From: Lysobacter arenosi
GTDB lineage: Bacteria; Pseudomonadota; Gammaproteobacteria; Xanthomonadales; Xanthomonadaceae
Reading direction: 5' to 3'
Length of the DNA: 64,000 nt
Assembly (NCBI RefSeq): GCF_016613475.2
Contig: NZ_CP071517.1
Coordinates: forward strand, 3,715,001-3,779,000
Position 1 is the stretch's first letter. Each line of letters begins with the position of its first letter. Below are positions 43,374-54,787 of this stretch, one piece after another. The notes below the pieces were generated by a model, which did no database searches, had not been told where the DNA came from, and saw only the letters and a list, made by a program, of their open reading frames with translations. The translations under genes were made by a program, and so were the position numbers.

Positions 43374-45866
43374 TCAGAAGATGTCGAACTCTTCCTCGGC
43401 CGGCGCCGTCTCGGCCGGGCCGTAGTCGACATAGCTCTGCATGCGCTCGAGGTCCTCGGCCTTGACCCATTCGACGATGCCGCCGCCTTCGCCCGGCACC
43501 AGCGCGCCGCTGGCCGACACCGACACCTTGACCATGCCTTCGGGCGGCTCGTTCGGCGAGATCGGCTGGTCCTTCAGCGCCACGCGCATGTAGTCGATCC
43601 AGATCGGCAACGCGGCCTTGCCGCCGTACTCGCGGTAGCCCAGCGACTTGTAGTTGTCGCGGCCGACCCAGACGGTGGTGACGTAGGGTCCGCCAAAGCC
43701 GGAGAACCAGGCGTCGCGGTGGTCGTTGGTCGAACCGGTCTTGCCGCCGACGTCCTCGCGTTCGAGCACCTTGGCCGCGGTGCCGGTGCCGCGCAGGACC
43801 ACGTCGCGCAGCATCGAGTTGATCTGGTAGGCAATGCGGTTGTCGATCGCGCGCGGCGCCAGTACCAGGTTGCTGGTGTCGATCTCCGCCTTCTTCGGCT
43901 CGTCCTTCGGCTTGCTCTCGGTCGCGGCCGCCGGGGCTGCATCCGGGCCGAGGTTGAAGCCATCGACCACCGTGGAGGTCTGCACCGCCCGGTTCGCGCT
44001 GCCCGCATTGCCGCAGGCAGGGCAGGCGATCGCCGGCTTTTCCTTGAACACCACGGCGCCTTCGCGGTCCTTGACCTCGTCGATGAACCACGGCGTGATG
44101 CGGAATCCGCCGTTGGCGAATGCAGCGAAACCGCGTGCGACCGAAATCGGCGTCAGCGAGGCGGTGCCCAGCGACATCGACAGGTTCGGCGGCAGTTCGG
44201 CCTCGTCGAATCCGAAGTGGCTGATGTACTTGCGCGCGTAGTCGACGCCGATGGCGTCGAGCAGGCGCACCGACACCAGGTTGCGCGACTGCACCATCGC
44301 CTCGCGCAGGCGCATCGGGCCGGCGAAGTTTCCGCTGTCGTTCTGCGGGCGCCAGATGTGGCCGCGACGGTCCTTGAACACGACCGGTGCATCGAGCACC
44401 ACCGAGGCCGGATTGAAGCCGCGTTCGAACGAGGCGGCGTACAGGAACGGCTTGAAGCTCGAGCCCGGCTGGCGTCGCGCCTGGGTGGCGCGGTTGAACT
44501 TGGCGCCGGCGAAGCTGTAGCCACCGGACAGGGCGCGCAGTGCGCCGTTGCCCGGCTCGAGCGAGACCAGCGCGGCCTGTGCCTGCGGGATCTGGTCGAG
44601 GCGGTAAGCAGGCGCCGGCATCGGTCCGGTCTGGCCGGGCTTGGCCGGCGGCGGGTCCGTGCGCAGCACGCGCACCAGGTCGCCGCGCTTGACCAGGCTG
44701 GCCGGGCTGCGTCCACCGAAGCCCTGGTTGGGGCCCAGTTCGATTTCGCTGCCGTCGGCCAGGACCAGCTGCACCTGGCTGCCGTTGCTGCCGGTGACGA
44801 TGGCCGGAAGCAGCGAGGCCTGCGCCGGAATGCCGCGCAGGCGATTACGCAGCGTTGCCGCGTCTTCGCCGGCGGCGAGGTCGAAGTGCTGCTCGACGCC
44901 GTGCCAGCCGTGGCGACGGTCGTACACCGACAGGCCGTCGCGGATGGCCTGGTCGGCGGCGACCTGCAGGACCGGGTCGATGGTGGTGGTGACGTGATAG
45001 CCGCGGGTCAGTGCCTCGGCGCCGTAACGCGCGACCATTTCCTGGCGGACCATTTCGGCCACGTACGGCGCATAGACCTCGACCGGACGCTCATGCGGAG
45101 TGGCGTGCATCGGCGCGGCCTTGGCCTGGTCGGCCTCGGCCTGGCTGACGTAACGCAGGTCGGCCATGCGCTGCAGGATGTAGTCGCGACGTTCCTTGGC
45201 GCGCTCGGGATTGCTGAGCGGATTGCCACTGGACGGGAACTTCGGAATGCCCGCGAGCGAAGCCATTTCGTCGAGCGTGAGCTCACCGAGCTTCTTGCCG
45301 TAATAGAACTCCGCGGCAGCGCCGACACCGTAGGCGCGATTGCCGAAGAAACTCTTGTTGAGGTACAGCTCGAAGATCTCGTCCTTGCTCAGTTCACGCT
45401 CCATGCGCATCGCAAGCAGCATCTCGGCGAGCTTGCGCGTGTAGCTGTATTCGTTGCTCAGGAAGAACTGGCGCGCGACCTGCTGGGTGATCGTGGAGCC
45501 GCCGGGAACGCGACGCGCATCGGTCGTGGCGAGCAGCCACACCGCGCGGCCGATGCCCTTGAAGTCGACGCCATGGTGCTTGTAGAAGCGCGCGTCCTCG
45601 ATCGAGATGAAGGCCTGCTTGAGCCGGTCGGGGACGTCCTGGATCGAGATCGGGTAACGCCGGGTCTCGCCGAACAGGGCCATCAGGCGGCCGTCGCGGG
45701 CGTAGACGTACATCGGTTCCTGCATCTCGACCGTGCGCAGGGTCTCGACGTCGGGTAGCTTGGGGGCGACGAGGTAATACAGGGTGCCCAGGGCAATGGC
45801 GCCAAGCAGGGCCAGGCCGGCGGACGCGATCAGCGCCCAGCGCAGCAGGCGGCGGAAACGGGGCAT
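43374..45866 (-). CDS. mrcA: Penicillin-binding protein 1A
   Basis: Bifunctional class A PBP making cross-linked peptidoglycan. The 830-residue protein has an N-terminal membrane helix ([17 protein letters not shown]), a glycosyltransferase domain with [14 protein letters not shown] near residues 83-96 and [12 protein letters not shown], an OB-like insertion ([16 protein letters not shown]), and a transpeptidase with SxxK (GSSFKP), SRN and [13 protein letters not shown]. All catalytic signatures are intact. The ATG at 45866 gives [10 protein letters not shown]; further upstream in-frame codons overlap the pilM promoter. It is divergent from pilMNOPQ, the conserved gammaproteobacterial arrangement. 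Confidence 0.95.
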   Translation of the reverse strand: MPRFRRLLRWALIASAGLALLGAIALGTLYYLVAPKLPDVETLRTVEMQEPMYVYARDGRLMALFGETRRYPISIQDVPDRLKQAFISIEDARFYKHHGVDFKGIGRAVWLLATTDARRVPGGSTITQQVARQFFLSNEYSYTRKLAEMLLAMRMERELSKDEIFELYLNKSFFGNRAYGVGAAAEFYYGKKLGELTLDEMASLAGIPKFPSSGNPLSNPERAKERRDYILQRMADLRYVSQAEADQAKAAPMHATPHERPVEVYAPYVAEMVRQEMVARYGAEALTRGYHVTTTIDPVLQVAADQAIRDGLSVYDRRHGWHGVEQHFDLAAGEDAATLRNRLRGIPAQASLLPAIVTGSNGSQVQLVLADGSEIELGPNQGFGGRSPASLVKRGDLVRVLRTDPPPAKPGQTGPMPAPAYRLDQIPQAQAALVSLEPGNGALRALSGGYSFAGAKFNRATQARRQPGSSFKPFLYAASFERGFNPASVVLDAPVVFKDRRGHIWRPQNDSGNFAGPMRLREAMVQSRNLVSVRLLDAIGVDYARKYISHFGFDEAELPPNLSMSLGTASLTPISVARGFAAFANGGFRITPWFIDEVKDREGAVVFKEKPAIACPACGNAGSANRAVQTSTVVDGFNLGPDAAPAAATESKPKDEPKKAEIDTSNLVLAPRAIDNRIAYQINSMLRDVVLRGTGTAAKVLEREDVGGKTGSTNDHRDAWFSGFGGPYVTTVWVGRDNYKSLGYREYGGKAALPIWIDYMRVALKDQPISPNEPPEGMVKVSVSASGALVPGEGGGIVEWVKAEDLERMQSYVDYGPAETAPAEEEFDIF

Positions 45867-46030
45867 CAAGGCAGGTTCCGATTGCGGGTGTAGTGGCCGT
45901 GGAGTATAGATGAGCCGGGGAAAGGCACTTGAGCGGGGCAAGGGCGGGGCGGACGGGCCAGACGGGGCAGGGCTGGCCAGCCGTGCAAGGGGCGGAAAGT
46001 GACGCAGTAAGGCAATTCCGAACGGAACAG

Positions 46031-46059
46031 TTGCCATGCCGCGCAAACTTCGATATTTA
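46031..46059 (+). promoter_or_regulatory. Putative promoter of pilMNOPQ
   Basis: TTGCCA at 46031-46036 and TATTTA at 46054-46059, 17 bases apart, about 52 bases before the pilM start. Match is by eye; activators may contribute. Confidence 0.4.
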
Positions 46060-46096
46060 AAGCGGGGTCACACGAAGCGCACGTAAGCGCCTGTGA

Positions 46097-47169
<1,073 letters not shown>

Positions 47170-47170
<1 letters not shown>

Positions 47171-47955
47171 TGGCACGCATCAACCTCCTCCCGTGGCGCG
47201 AAGAACGCCGCAAGCTGCGCCAGAAAGAATTCGCGGTGATGTTCGCGATGGCGGCTCTGGGCGCAGTGTTGCTGTCGTTCGTGATCATCACCTACTACAA
47301 CGGCCAGATCGACGGCCAGAACGAACGCAACACCTACATGCGTGACCAGATCACGCAGGTCGACAAGGCGATCAAGGAGATCGAGGAACTCGACAAGAAG
47401 AAGGCCAAGCTGCTCGCCCGCAAGGAAGTGATCGAAGAGTTGCAGGCCAACCGCTCGCAGATGGTGCACCTGTTCGATTCGCTGGTGCGCACGATCCCCG
47501 ACGGCGCCGTGCTTACCTCGATCAAGCAGGACAGCCAGACCCTGACGCTTGAAGGCCGCGCGCAGTCCAATGCCCGCGTCAGTACCTACATGCGCAACCT
47601 GGAAGGCTCCGGCTGGATGACCAAGCCGGACCTGTCGATCATCGAGGCGCAGGGCACCGACAAGGGCCTGCCGTACGTGTTCAAGCTGCAGGTCCAGCTG
47701 GCCAACCCGAACGCGCCCAAGGACGAGGACGGCGATGGCATGCCGGACGCGCCCGCGGCACAGACCTCGCAGATCGCGCAGGCAGCCGATGCCACCGCCG
47801 CCGGCACCGCGCCGGCAGGTGTGGCACCGACGGCACCGGCACCGGGCGCGGCCCCCGCACAACCGGCAAGCACTCCGGCCTCCGCGCCGGTAGCGACCCC
47901 CGCCAACGCGCCGACGGCGCCGGCTGCAGCGCCGACCAAGGGAGCGGCGTCATGA
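47170..47955 (+). CDS. pilN: Type IV pilus assembly protein PilN
   Basis: Inner-membrane component whose short cytoplasmic tail (ARINLLPWREERRKLRQ, residues 2-18) docks on PilM, the hallmark INLLPWRE motif. One membrane helix (VMFAMAALGAVLLSFVII) is followed by a coiled coil and a ferredoxin-like periplasmic domain. The last 70 residues form a Pro/Ala-rich low-complexity tail (PAGVAPTAPAPGAAPAQPAS). The tail is longer than in the roughly 200-residue Pseudomonas homologue. Confidence 0.95.
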
Positions 47956-48626
47956 GCAAGAAGAAATCCATCAAGCTCAACGAACTCGATTTCAACAACA
48001 TCGGCTCCTGGCCGCAGCAGGCCAAGCTGGGCTTCTGCGTCCTGGTCTCGCTGCTCATCGTCGGCCTGGCCTGGTACCTGTTCGTCGCCGACAAGCGCAC
48101 CGAACTGCAAGGACTGGAACGCCAGGAAGCGGACCTTCGTGCCGAGTACGAGACCAAGCAGGGCCGCGCCGCCAACCTGGAACCGCTGAAACAGCAGCTC
48201 GCACAGATGGAGCAGCAGCTCCAGCAGATGCTGCGCCAGCTGCCGAGCAAGACCGAGATGCCCGACCTGATCGTCGACATCTCGCAGACCGCGCTCGCCA
48301 CCGGCATCACCAACGAGCTGTTCCAGCCCGGTGGCGAACAGCCCAAGGAGTTCTACGCCGAGAAGCCGATCGCGCTGCGCATGGTGGGCAGTTACCACCA
48401 GTTCGGCGGTTTCGTCAGCGGCGTGGCCTCGCTGCCGCGCGTGGTCATCATGACCATGCACGACATCTCGCTGAAGCCTCGCAGCAAGGAAGCTGGCGCC
48501 GCGATCACGCCCAACAGCCCGCTCGAGCTGGCCGGTACGGTCAAGACCTACCGCTACCTCGACGAGGATGAAGTGGCCAGGCAGGAAAAGGCCGCGGCTA
48601 GCAACGGCCAGAAGGGAGGGACCTGA
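47952..48626 (+). CDS. pilO: Type IV pilus assembly protein PilO
   Basis: Inner-membrane partner of PilN. The 224-residue protein has a short cytoplasmic N-terminus, one membrane helix (GFCVLVSLLIVGLAWYLFV), a coiled coil (QGRAANLEPLKQQLAQMEQQ) and a ferredoxin-like domain (MTMHDISLKPRS). It overlaps pilN by four bases and is followed by pilP after two bases. Confidence 0.95.
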   Translation: MSKKKSIKLNELDFNNIGSWPQQAKLGFCVLVSLLIVGLAWYLFVADKRTELQGLERQEADLRAEYETKQGRAANLEPLKQQLAQMEQQLQQMLRQLPSKTEMPDLIVDISQTALATGITNELFQPGGEQPKEFYAEKPIALRMVGSYHQFGGFVSGVASLPRVVIMTMHDISLKPRSKEAGAAITPNSPLELAGTVKTYRYLDEDEVARQEKAAASNGQKGGT

Positions 48627-48627
48627 G

Positions 48628-49176
48628 ATGCGCGCAATTTCCATTGTTGATGGCGCGGCACCGCGTGTCCTCATGCTGGCAGTCGCCTTGGTCCTGGCAG
48701 GCTGTTCGCGGGGCATCACCAGCACGCCTGGTGAGTCGCCCAATCTCGAAAAGTGGATCGCCGAGGTCAAGGCACGCCCGGCACCGCCGCTGGATCCGCT
48801 GCCGGTGATGCAGCAGTTCGAGACGTTCGAATACAACGCCTACGCCATGCGCGATCCGTTCAGCACGGCGTTCACCGACGAGGACGGCAGCAATGGCCCG
48901 CGTCCGGATTCGGCGCGCCGCAAGCAGACGCTGGAGCAGTTTCCGCTCGACAGCCTCGACATGGTCGGTACGCTGGGCAAGGGCGGCGGTGTCGTGGCAC
49001 TGGTGATGGCGCCGGACAAGGTGACCTACCGGGTCCAGGCGGGCGCGTACATGGGGCAGAGCGACGGTCGCGTGACCGGCGTGTTCGAAGACCATATCGA
49101 ATTGGTGGAACTGGTGCCGGACGGCGCGGGTGGTTGGCTGGAACGCCCGGCCACGGTCGCGTTGGAAGATCAATAG
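48628..49176 (+). CDS. pilP: Type IV pilus lipoprotein PilP
   Basis: Periplasmic lipoprotein linking PilNO with the secretin PilQ. The 182-residue protein has a lipobox (VLAGC, Cys near residue 26), a disordered linker and a C-terminal beta domain (LDMVGTLGKGGGVVALVMAP, YMGQSDGRVTGVFEDHIEL). The ATG at 48628 comes right after the pilO stop. PilQ begins 19 bases downstream. Confidence 0.94.
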   Translation: MRAISIVDGAAPRVLMLAVALVLAGCSRGITSTPGESPNLEKWIAEVKARPAPPLDPLPVMQQFETFEYNAYAMRDPFSTAFTDEDGSNGPRPDSARRKQTLEQFPLDSLDMVGTLGKGGGVVALVMAPDKVTYRVQAGAYMGQSDGRVTGVFEDHIELVELVPDGAGGWLERPATVALEDQ

Positions 49177-49195
49177 GGATTGGGGGATAGCAACG

Positions 49196-51133
49196 ATGAC
49201 CGTTTTCAACACACGCATGCGACCGGCCCGTCGCCCGCTGCTCTTGCGCAGCGGGTCGGTGGGTCTGATGGTCGGCGCAATTGCCGCCTTCAGCGCCGTC
49301 CACGCCGCCGCACCCGCCACGACACCGGCCACGGTCGCACCCGCGGCCAGCGCCGATCCGGCCAAGCAGCTGCCGGGCACCATCGCGGTGTCCAACATCG
49401 ACTTCAAGCGCGGCACTGACGGCTCCGGCCGCCTGGTCGTGAAGTTCAGCGGCGACGGTGCCGCGCCGGACCTGCGCAACCAGGGTTCCAGCGTCGTCAT
49501 CGACGTCGGCAACGCACAGCTGCCTGCTTCGCTGCAGAAGCCGCTGAACGTCGTCGATTTCGCCACGCCGGTGCAGCGCATCGAGGCCCGTGCCAGCGGC
49601 AAGGGCATGCAGCTGGTGCTCAACACCAGCGGCAACTTCGAGTCGATGGCCTACCAGACCGGTCGCGAGTACATCGTCGAAATCGTGCCGCGCACGGGAG
49701 CTGCCACCGGCCGCGCCGTCGGCGCCACGGTCGATGGCAAGCCTGCCGCCACCGGTGGTCGCGCCTACAGCGGCCGCCCGGTCACGTTCAACTTCCAGGA
49801 CATTCCGGTTCGTACCGTCCTGCAGCTGATCGCCGAAGAGTCGGGCCTGAACGTCGTCGCCTCGGACACGGTCACCGGCAACATCACGCTGCGCCTGATG
49901 AACGTGCCGTGGGACCAGGCACTGGACATCGTCCTGCAGGCCAAGGGCCTGGACAAGCGTCGTAGTGGCAACGTCGTGTGGGTCGCCCCGCAGCCCGAAA
50001 TTGCCAAGTACGAGCAGGACAAGGAAGACGCGCGCATCGCCATCGACAACCGCGTCGACCTGGCCACCGAGTATGTGCAGATCAACTACCACAATGCCGG
50101 CCAGATCTATAAGGCATTGACCGAAGCCAAGGGCATTGGTGGTACCGGCGGCGGTGGTGGCGGTTCGGGCGGCGGCAACCAGGACAGCGGCTTCCTGTCC
50201 TCGCGTGGTCGCATCGTTGCCGACGAGCGCACCAACACGCTGATGATCAGCGACATCCCGAAGAAGATCACGCAGATGAAGGAGCTGATCCGCGTGATCG
50301 ACCGCCCGGTCGACCAGGTGCTGATCGAAGCTCGCGTCGTCATCGCCACCGATACCTTCGCCCGCGACCTTGGCGCCAAGTTCGGCATCAGCGGTGCCAG
50401 CGGCAAGCCGGGTGATCGCAGCTCGGTCGGCTTCGGCGGCAATAGCGACGCAGCCTCGGCCAACGCCGCCTCGCGCGCCGACGCGGTGCAGAACGGCAGC
50501 AATGCCTTCGACGTCACCCGCTCGCTGATGAGCAACCTGCCGGCCGCTTCGGTCACCAACCCGAGCGCGCTTGCGCTGTCGATCCTCAACGCCGGTTACC
50601 TGCTCGATGTCGAGCTGTCGGCGATGCAGGAAGAGGGCCGTGGCGAAGTGATCTCGAACCCGCGCATCGTCACCAGCAACCAGCGCGAGGCGGTGATCCG
50701 CCAGGGCCAGGAAGTCGGTTACGTGACGATCTCGCCCCAGCAGGGTGGCAACTCGATTCCGATCCCGAACGTGCAGTTCAAGGACGTGCTGCTGGAGCTG
50801 AAGGTCACTCCGACCATCACCCACGACGGCCGCGTGTTCCTGAACATGAACGTCAAGAAGGACGAGGTCGAAGGCTTCACCAACACCTCGATCGGCCAGG
50901 TCCCGCAGATCGCCAAGCGCGAGGTCAACACCGCCGTGCTGGTGCAGGACGGCCAGACCGTGGTCGTCGGCGGCGTCTACGAGTTCCGCGATCGCAGCGA
51001 CATCTCCAAGGTTCCGTTCCTGGGCGACGTGCCGTTCCTTGGCAACCTGTTCAAGCGCAAGGGCCGCAACAAGGACAAGGCCGAGCTGCTGATCATGGTC
51101 ACGCCGAAGGTGCTCAAGGTCGAGCAGCGGTAA
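49196..51133 (+). CDS. pilQ: Type IV pilus secretin PilQ
   Basis: Outer-membrane channel through which the pilus leaves the cell. The 645-residue protein has a signal peptide (GLMVGAIAAFSAVHAAA), an AMIN domain (about residues 65-160; IAVSNIDFKRGTDGSGRLVV), the STN-type N0/N1 domains (FNFQDIPVRTVLQLIAEESG), a Gly/Ser-rich linker (GTGGGGGGSGGGNQDSG) and the secretin domain (VLVQDGQTVVVGGVYEFRD, VPFLGDVPFLGNLFK). It is on the short side for the family, with only one AMIN domain clear. It ends the operon before a terminator. Confidence 0.96.
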   Translation: MTVFNTRMRPARRPLLLRSGSVGLMVGAIAAFSAVHAAAPATTPATVAPAASADPAKQLPGTIAVSNIDFKRGTDGSGRLVVKFSGDGAAPDLRNQGSSVVIDVGNAQLPASLQKPLNVVDFATPVQRIEARASGKGMQLVLNTSGNFESMAYQTGREYIVEIVPRTGAATGRAVGATVDGKPAATGGRAYSGRPVTFNFQDIPVRTVLQLIAEESGLNVVASDTVTGNITLRLMNVPWDQALDIVLQAKGLDKRRSGNVVWVAPQPEIAKYEQDKEDARIAIDNRVDLATEYVQINYHNAGQIYKALTEAKGIGGTGGGGGGSGGGNQDSGFLSSRGRIVADERTNTLMISDIPKKITQMKELIRVIDRPVDQVLIEARVVIATDTFARDLGAKFGISGASGKPGDRSSVGFGGNSDAASANAASRADAVQNGSNAFDVTRSLMSNLPAASVTNPSALALSILNAGYLLDVELSAMQEEGRGEVISNPRIVTSNQREAVIRQGQEVGYVTISPQQGGNSIPIPNVQFKDVLLELKVTPTITHDGRVFLNMNVKKDEVEGFTNTSIGQVPQIAKREVNTAVLVQDGQTVVVGGVYEFRDRSDISKVPFLGDVPFLGNLFKRKGRNKDKAELLIMVTPKVLKVEQR

Positions 51134-51159
51134 GCTCTCAAGTCCTCGCGATTTGACGG

Positions 51160-51186
51160 AAAGCCCGGCGAAAGCCGGGCTTTCTG
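51160..51186 (+). terminator. Terminator of pilMNOPQ
   Basis: A perfect 10-bp stem (aaagcccggc / gccgggcttt) closed by a gaaa tetraloop, ending in a short T-run, 27 bases after the pilQ stop. Confidence 0.9.
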
Positions 51187-51307
51187 CGTCATGGCCCTAC
51201 GCTGGGAAGGGCGGGCAGGGGTGCCTGTCGCTGAATGGGTGACGGCGCTGCTGAACCGCGCCGCCGAACTTCGGTCAAACTGGACCTGCCCCGCATTCGA
51301 GACCCCC

Positions 51308-52300
51308 ATGGACCGCCGCAGCGACGACCTGCCCCGTGTGCACGATGCCTTCCGCGCCCTGCGCGAGGCGCTTTCGGCCGAGATCGTCGGCCAGGCGGCG
51401 CTGATCGAGCGACTGCTGATCGCCCTGCTCGCCGATGGCCACCTGCTGGTCGAAGGCGCGCCAGGCCTGGCCAAGACCAGCGCCATCCGCGCCCTGGCGG
51501 CGCGCATGGACGCCGAGTTCGCCCGCGTCCAGTTCACGCCGGACCTTCTGCCTGCCGACCTGACCGGTACCGAAGTGTGGCGGCCGCAGGAAGGGCGCTT
51601 CGAGTTCCAGGCCGGGCCGATCTTCCATCCCATCCTGCTTGCCGACGAGATCAATCGTGCGCCGGCCAAGGTCCAGTCGGCCCTGCTCGAAGCCATGGGC
51701 GAACGCCAGGTCACCGTTGGGCGCGCGACCTACGCGCTGCCGGCACTGTTCCTGGTGATGGCGACGCAGAACCCGATCGAGCAGGAAGGCACCTTCCCGT
51801 TGCCGGAAGCGCAGCTGGATCGATTCCTGATGTACGTGCGAATCGGTTACCCCGAGATCGCCGCCGAGACCGAGATCCTGCGCCTGGCCCGCGAACGGGC
51901 GCGCGTCGCCCTGCACGCGCCGGCACCGGTGGTTGAACGCATGCCGCTGTCGGATGTCTTCGCCGCGCGCGCAGCCGTACTCGAGCTGCACCTGGCGCCG
52001 CCGGTGGAGCGTTACCTGATCGAACTGGTGCTCGCTTCCCGTGATGCCGCGCGCTACGACCCGGCACTGGCAAGGCGCATCGCCTGGGGCGCCAGTCCGC
52101 GCGGCTCGATCGCGCTGGAGCGCTGCGCACGTGCGCACGCGTGGCTGGCCGGCCGCGACTTCGTCACCCCCGACGATGTCCGTGTCGTCGCGCCCGACGT
52201 GCTGCGCCACCGCATCCTGCCCAGCTACGAGGCCACGGCCGAAGGTTGGGACGGTGATCGCCTGGTGGCCGAACTGTTGCAGCGGGTGCCCTTGCCCTGA
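51308..52300 (+). CDS. MoxR-family AAA+ ATPase
   Basis: Chaperone-like AAA ATPase that works with VWA-domain proteins. The 330-residue protein has Walker A EGAPGLAKTSAI near residues 50-61, Walker B LLADEINRAPAKVQSALLEA, sensor 1 MATQNPIEQEGTFPLPEAQL and the C-terminal lid domain (PRGSIALERCARAHAWLAGR). The ATG at 51308 places the family N-terminus (FRALREALSAEIVGQ). It starts the operon of DUF58, DUF4381, two VWA proteins and BatD, matching Bacteroides bat and Francisella moxR loci. Confidence 0.93.
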   Translation: MDRRSDDLPRVHDAFRALREALSAEIVGQAALIERLLIALLADGHLLVEGAPGLAKTSAIRALAARMDAEFARVQFTPDLLPADLTGTEVWRPQEGRFEFQAGPIFHPILLADEINRAPAKVQSALLEAMGERQVTVGRATYALPALFLVMATQNPIEQEGTFPLPEAQLDRFLMYVRIGYPEIAAETEILRLARERARVALHAPAPVVERMPLSDVFAARAAVLELHLAPPVERYLIELVLASRDAARYDPALARRIAWGASPRGSIALERCARAHAWLAGRDFVTPDDVRVVAPDVLRHRILPSYEATAEGWDGDRLVAELLQRVPLP

Positions 52301-52323
52301 GCCGATGGCCCGGAGTGGATGCA

Positions 52324-53274
52324 ATGACGTCGATGCGCGCTGGCGATGACCACCCAGCTACCGCGGGCAATGGCCTGACGCCATCGCTGGCGGAGCTGGT
52401 CGCGCTGCGCTCGGTCGTGACCGCGCGTGGTCAGGCGCGCCGTGGCCGCTTCGGCGTGAGCGGGCATGCACTGTCGCCGCTGCGCGGCCGCGGCATGGAG
52501 TACGCCGAGTCGCGCGAATACTCTGCCGGCGACGATGCACGCCACATCGACTGGCGACTGACCGCACGCACCGGCCGCGCTCACACCAAGTTGTTCCAGG
52601 CCGAGCGCGAACGACTCAGCCTGATCGTCGCGGACACCGCGCCGGCGCTGTACTTCGGCACGCGCGTGCGCTTCAAGTCGGTGCAGGCGGCGCGCGCGGG
52701 CGCGATCGCCGCGTGGGCCGGCGTGCGCGACGGCGATCGCATCGCCGCCTTGCGCGGCAGCCGCGCCGAAGCGCCGGTGGCGCCGGCGGCAGGGCCGCGC
52801 GGTGCGCTGCGCGTGCTCGATGCGCTGGTGCGCTGGTATGCGCAGCCGCCGCCGGACGATGCCGGGCTGGATGTCGCCCTCGATCACGCGCAGCGGCTGC
52901 TGCGGCCGGGTTCGCGGCTGCTGGTGCTTGCCGATGCGCAAAGCGTCGCGGCCATCGCGCAACGACGCTGGCCGGCACTGTCACAGCACCATGAAGTGAT
53001 CGTGCTGCTGTTGACCGATCCGTTCGAGGATGCACCGCCGAAATCGCCTTTGCCGTTCCAGGTCCACGACGCTCAAGGTCACGACACCCGTGTCGAACTC
53101 GACCTGGCATCGGCTGCGCAGCGGCAGGCCTGGCGCAACGAATTCGCGCGGCCGATGGAACAGGTGCTGGCGCAGCTTCCGGCCGCCGGCGTCCGCGTAC
53201 AGGCGCTGTCGACGCAGGCAGCGAGCGATTCATGGCTGCCGCTGCTGGGCCGCAACCGGCCGCTGGTGGCGTGA
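52324..53274 (+). CDS. DUF58 domain protein
   Basis: A 316-residue protein with the DUF58 core: RGRGMEYAESREYSAGDDARHIDWRL is split here over residues about 55-80, followed by TGRAHTKLFQAERERL. This domain is related to VWA. DUF58 proteins are second in MoxR operons. No membrane segment is seen, unlike some homologues. Start chosen at ATG 52324 (ribosome site cggag, 8 bases upstream); GTG 52315 and ATG 52333 are alternatives. Its stop shares a base with the next start. Confidence 0.9.
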   Translation: MTSMRAGDDHPATAGNGLTPSLAELVALRSVVTARGQARRGRFGVSGHALSPLRGRGMEYAESREYSAGDDARHIDWRLTARTGRAHTKLFQAERERLSLIVADTAPALYFGTRVRFKSVQAARAGAIAAWAGVRDGDRIAALRGSRAEAPVAPAAGPRGALRVLDALVRWYAQPPPDDAGLDVALDHAQRLLRPGSRLLVLADAQSVAAIAQRRWPALSQHHEVIVLLLTDPFEDAPPKSPLPFQVHDAQGHDTRVELDLASAAQRQAWRNEFARPMEQVLAQLPAAGVRVQALSTQAASDSWLPLLGRNRPLVA

Positions 53275-53750
53275 TGGGTGGCAATGCGCTGGTCCTGCGC
53301 GACATCCACTTGCTGCCGGCGCCGCCGTGGTGGCCGCCGGCCCCGGGCTGGTGGTTGCTGGCCGCAGTGCTATTGGCGCTTGTCGTGGCCGTCGCGTGGC
53401 TCAGGCAGCGCCGCCGACGCCAACGTCAGGCGATAACCGAATTGTTCGATCGCAGCGTCGACGCCGCCGGCTCACCCGCCGCGCAGGTTGCGGCGATGTC
53501 GGAGCTGCTGCGCCGTGCCGCGCGCCGCCGCGACGCCGGGGCTGACCGGCTGCAGGGCGAGGCGTGGCTGGCGTTCCTCGATGCGCAGTCGCCGTCGCGA
53601 CGAGGTGCCGTGGCGAGCGACGACTTCAGTCGCGGTCATGGCCGTCTGCTGCTCGACGGCGGCTACCGCCGCGATGTCGCCGCTGCGGACGTACAAGCGC
53701 TGCGGACGATGGTGCGGGCCCGCTTCCTGCAATGGATGGGGGCGAAATGA
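53274..53750 (+). CDS. DUF4381 domain membrane protein
   Basis: A 158-residue protein with one N-terminal membrane helix (GWWLLAAVLLALVVAVAWLRQ) preceded by the Pro/Trp-rich PAPPWWPPAPG typical of DUF4381, and followed by a helical cytoplasmic tail (AAMSELLRRAARRRDAGADR, LLLDGGYRRDVAAADVQALR). It usually stands between DUF58 and VWA genes in MoxR/Bat operons and is thought to be a membrane scaffold. It overlaps the next gene by four bases (ATGA). The ATG at 53274 starts inside the previous stop codon. Confidence 0.87.
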   Translation: MGGNALVLRDIHLLPAPPWWPPAPGWWLLAAVLLALVVAVAWLRQRRRRQRQAITELFDRSVDAAGSPAAQVAAMSELLRRAARRRDAGADRLQGEAWLAFLDAQSPSRRGAVASDDFSRGHGRLLLDGGYRRDVAAADVQALRTMVRARFLQWMGAK

Positions 53751-54787
53751 GCGGCACGCTGATCGATGCGTTGATGGCCACGCTGCTCGCCCCGTGGCAC
53801 TGGTTGCTCGATACCTTCGCCTGGCCGTGGTTGTTGCTTGCACTGCCGCTGCCGTGGCTGGCGCGTTGGCTCCTTCCGAGTGCGCGCGGCACCGCGGCAG
53901 CGTTGCAGGTTCCATATGGCGAGCGCCTCCAGCGTGTCGCCGCAGTGGGTCGTCGCGGCTTCGGCGGCAGTGCCGGTGCACTGGCGTGGCTGGGCTGGAT
54001 ACTGCTGTGCGTGGCCGCGGCGCGGCCGCAACAGCTCGGCGAAGCCGTGCAACCGCCGCAGGCCGCGCGCGACCTGATGCTGGCACTGGACCTGTCGGCG
54101 AGCATGCGTGAGCCGGACATGGACCTGGGCGGTCGCAGCGTCGATCGACTTACCGCTGCCAAGGCCGTGCTCGCCGATTTCCTCGATCGTCGCGGCGGCG
54201 ATCGCATCGGCCTGATCGTGTTCGGTCGTCGCGCCTATGCGCTGACGCCGCTGACGCTCGATCTCGACTCCGTCCGCGAACAGCTCAACGACAGCGTCAT
54301 CGGCCTGGCCGGGCAGGAGACCGCCATCGGCGATGCCATCGCCCTGGCGGTCAAGCGCCTGCAGGCGCGACCGGCCGAGCAGCGCGTCCTGGTACTGCTG
54401 ACCGACGGCGTCAACACCGCCGGTCTGCTCGACCCGGCCAAGGCGGCGCAGATCGCGCATGCCGAAGGCGTGCGCGTGCACACCATCGCCTTCGGCGGCG
54501 AAGGTTCGATGTCGCTGTTCGGCGTGCCCATGCCGATGCCCGGCGCCGGCGATGAAATCGACGAGGCCGGCCTGCGTGCGATCGCGAAGACCACCGGTGG
54601 TCGCTTCTTCCGCGCGCGCGACACATCGCAGTTGGTGGACATCTACGCCGAAATCGACCGGATCGAACCGATCCGGCAGCCGGGACAGGCGCTGCGTCCG
54701 CGCATCGAGCGCTATCACTGGCCGCTTGCTGCGGCCTTTGCCTGCGCCTTGCTCGCCTTCGCGTGGCCGCGCCGGAGGCTGGCATGA
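53747..54787 (+). CDS. VWA domain membrane protein (BatA-like)
   Basis: A 346-residue protein with two N-terminal membrane helices (WPWLLLALPLPWLARWLLP and ALAWLGWILLCVAAA), then a von Willebrand A domain (about residues 105-300), and a C-terminal helix (WPLAAAFACALLAFAWP). The MIDAS motif ALDLSASMREP (DxSxS) is intact, so a metal site is expected. TDGVNTAGLLD and DEIDEAGLRAIAKTTGGRFF are typical of BatA. It overlaps the next VWA gene by four bases. Confidence 0.92.
   Translation: MSGTLIDALMATLLAPWHWLLDTFAWPWLLLALPLPWLARWLLPSARGTAAALQVPYGERLQRVAAVGRRGFGGSAGALAWLGWILLCVAAARPQQLGEAVQPPQAARDLMLALDLSASMREPDMDLGGRSVDRLTAAKAVLADFLDRRGGDRIGLIVFGRRAYALTPLTLDLDSVREQLNDSVIGLAGQETAIGDAIALAVKRLQARPAEQRVLVLLTDGVNTAGLLDPAKAAQIAHAEGVRVHTIAFGGEGSMSLFGVPMPMPGAGDEIDEAGLRAIAKTTGGRFFRARDTSQLVDIYAEIDRIEPIRQPGQALRPRIERYHWPLAAAFACALLAFAWPRRRLA

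Noticed and set aside
48872..50824. Minus-strand frame over pilP and pilQ
   Set aside because: No domain seen; plus-strand genes are the type IV pilus operon.
53564..53746. N-terminal extension of the first VWA gene
   Set aside because: It is the DUF4381 gene read in another frame; the ATGA overlap at 53747 gives a plausible start.
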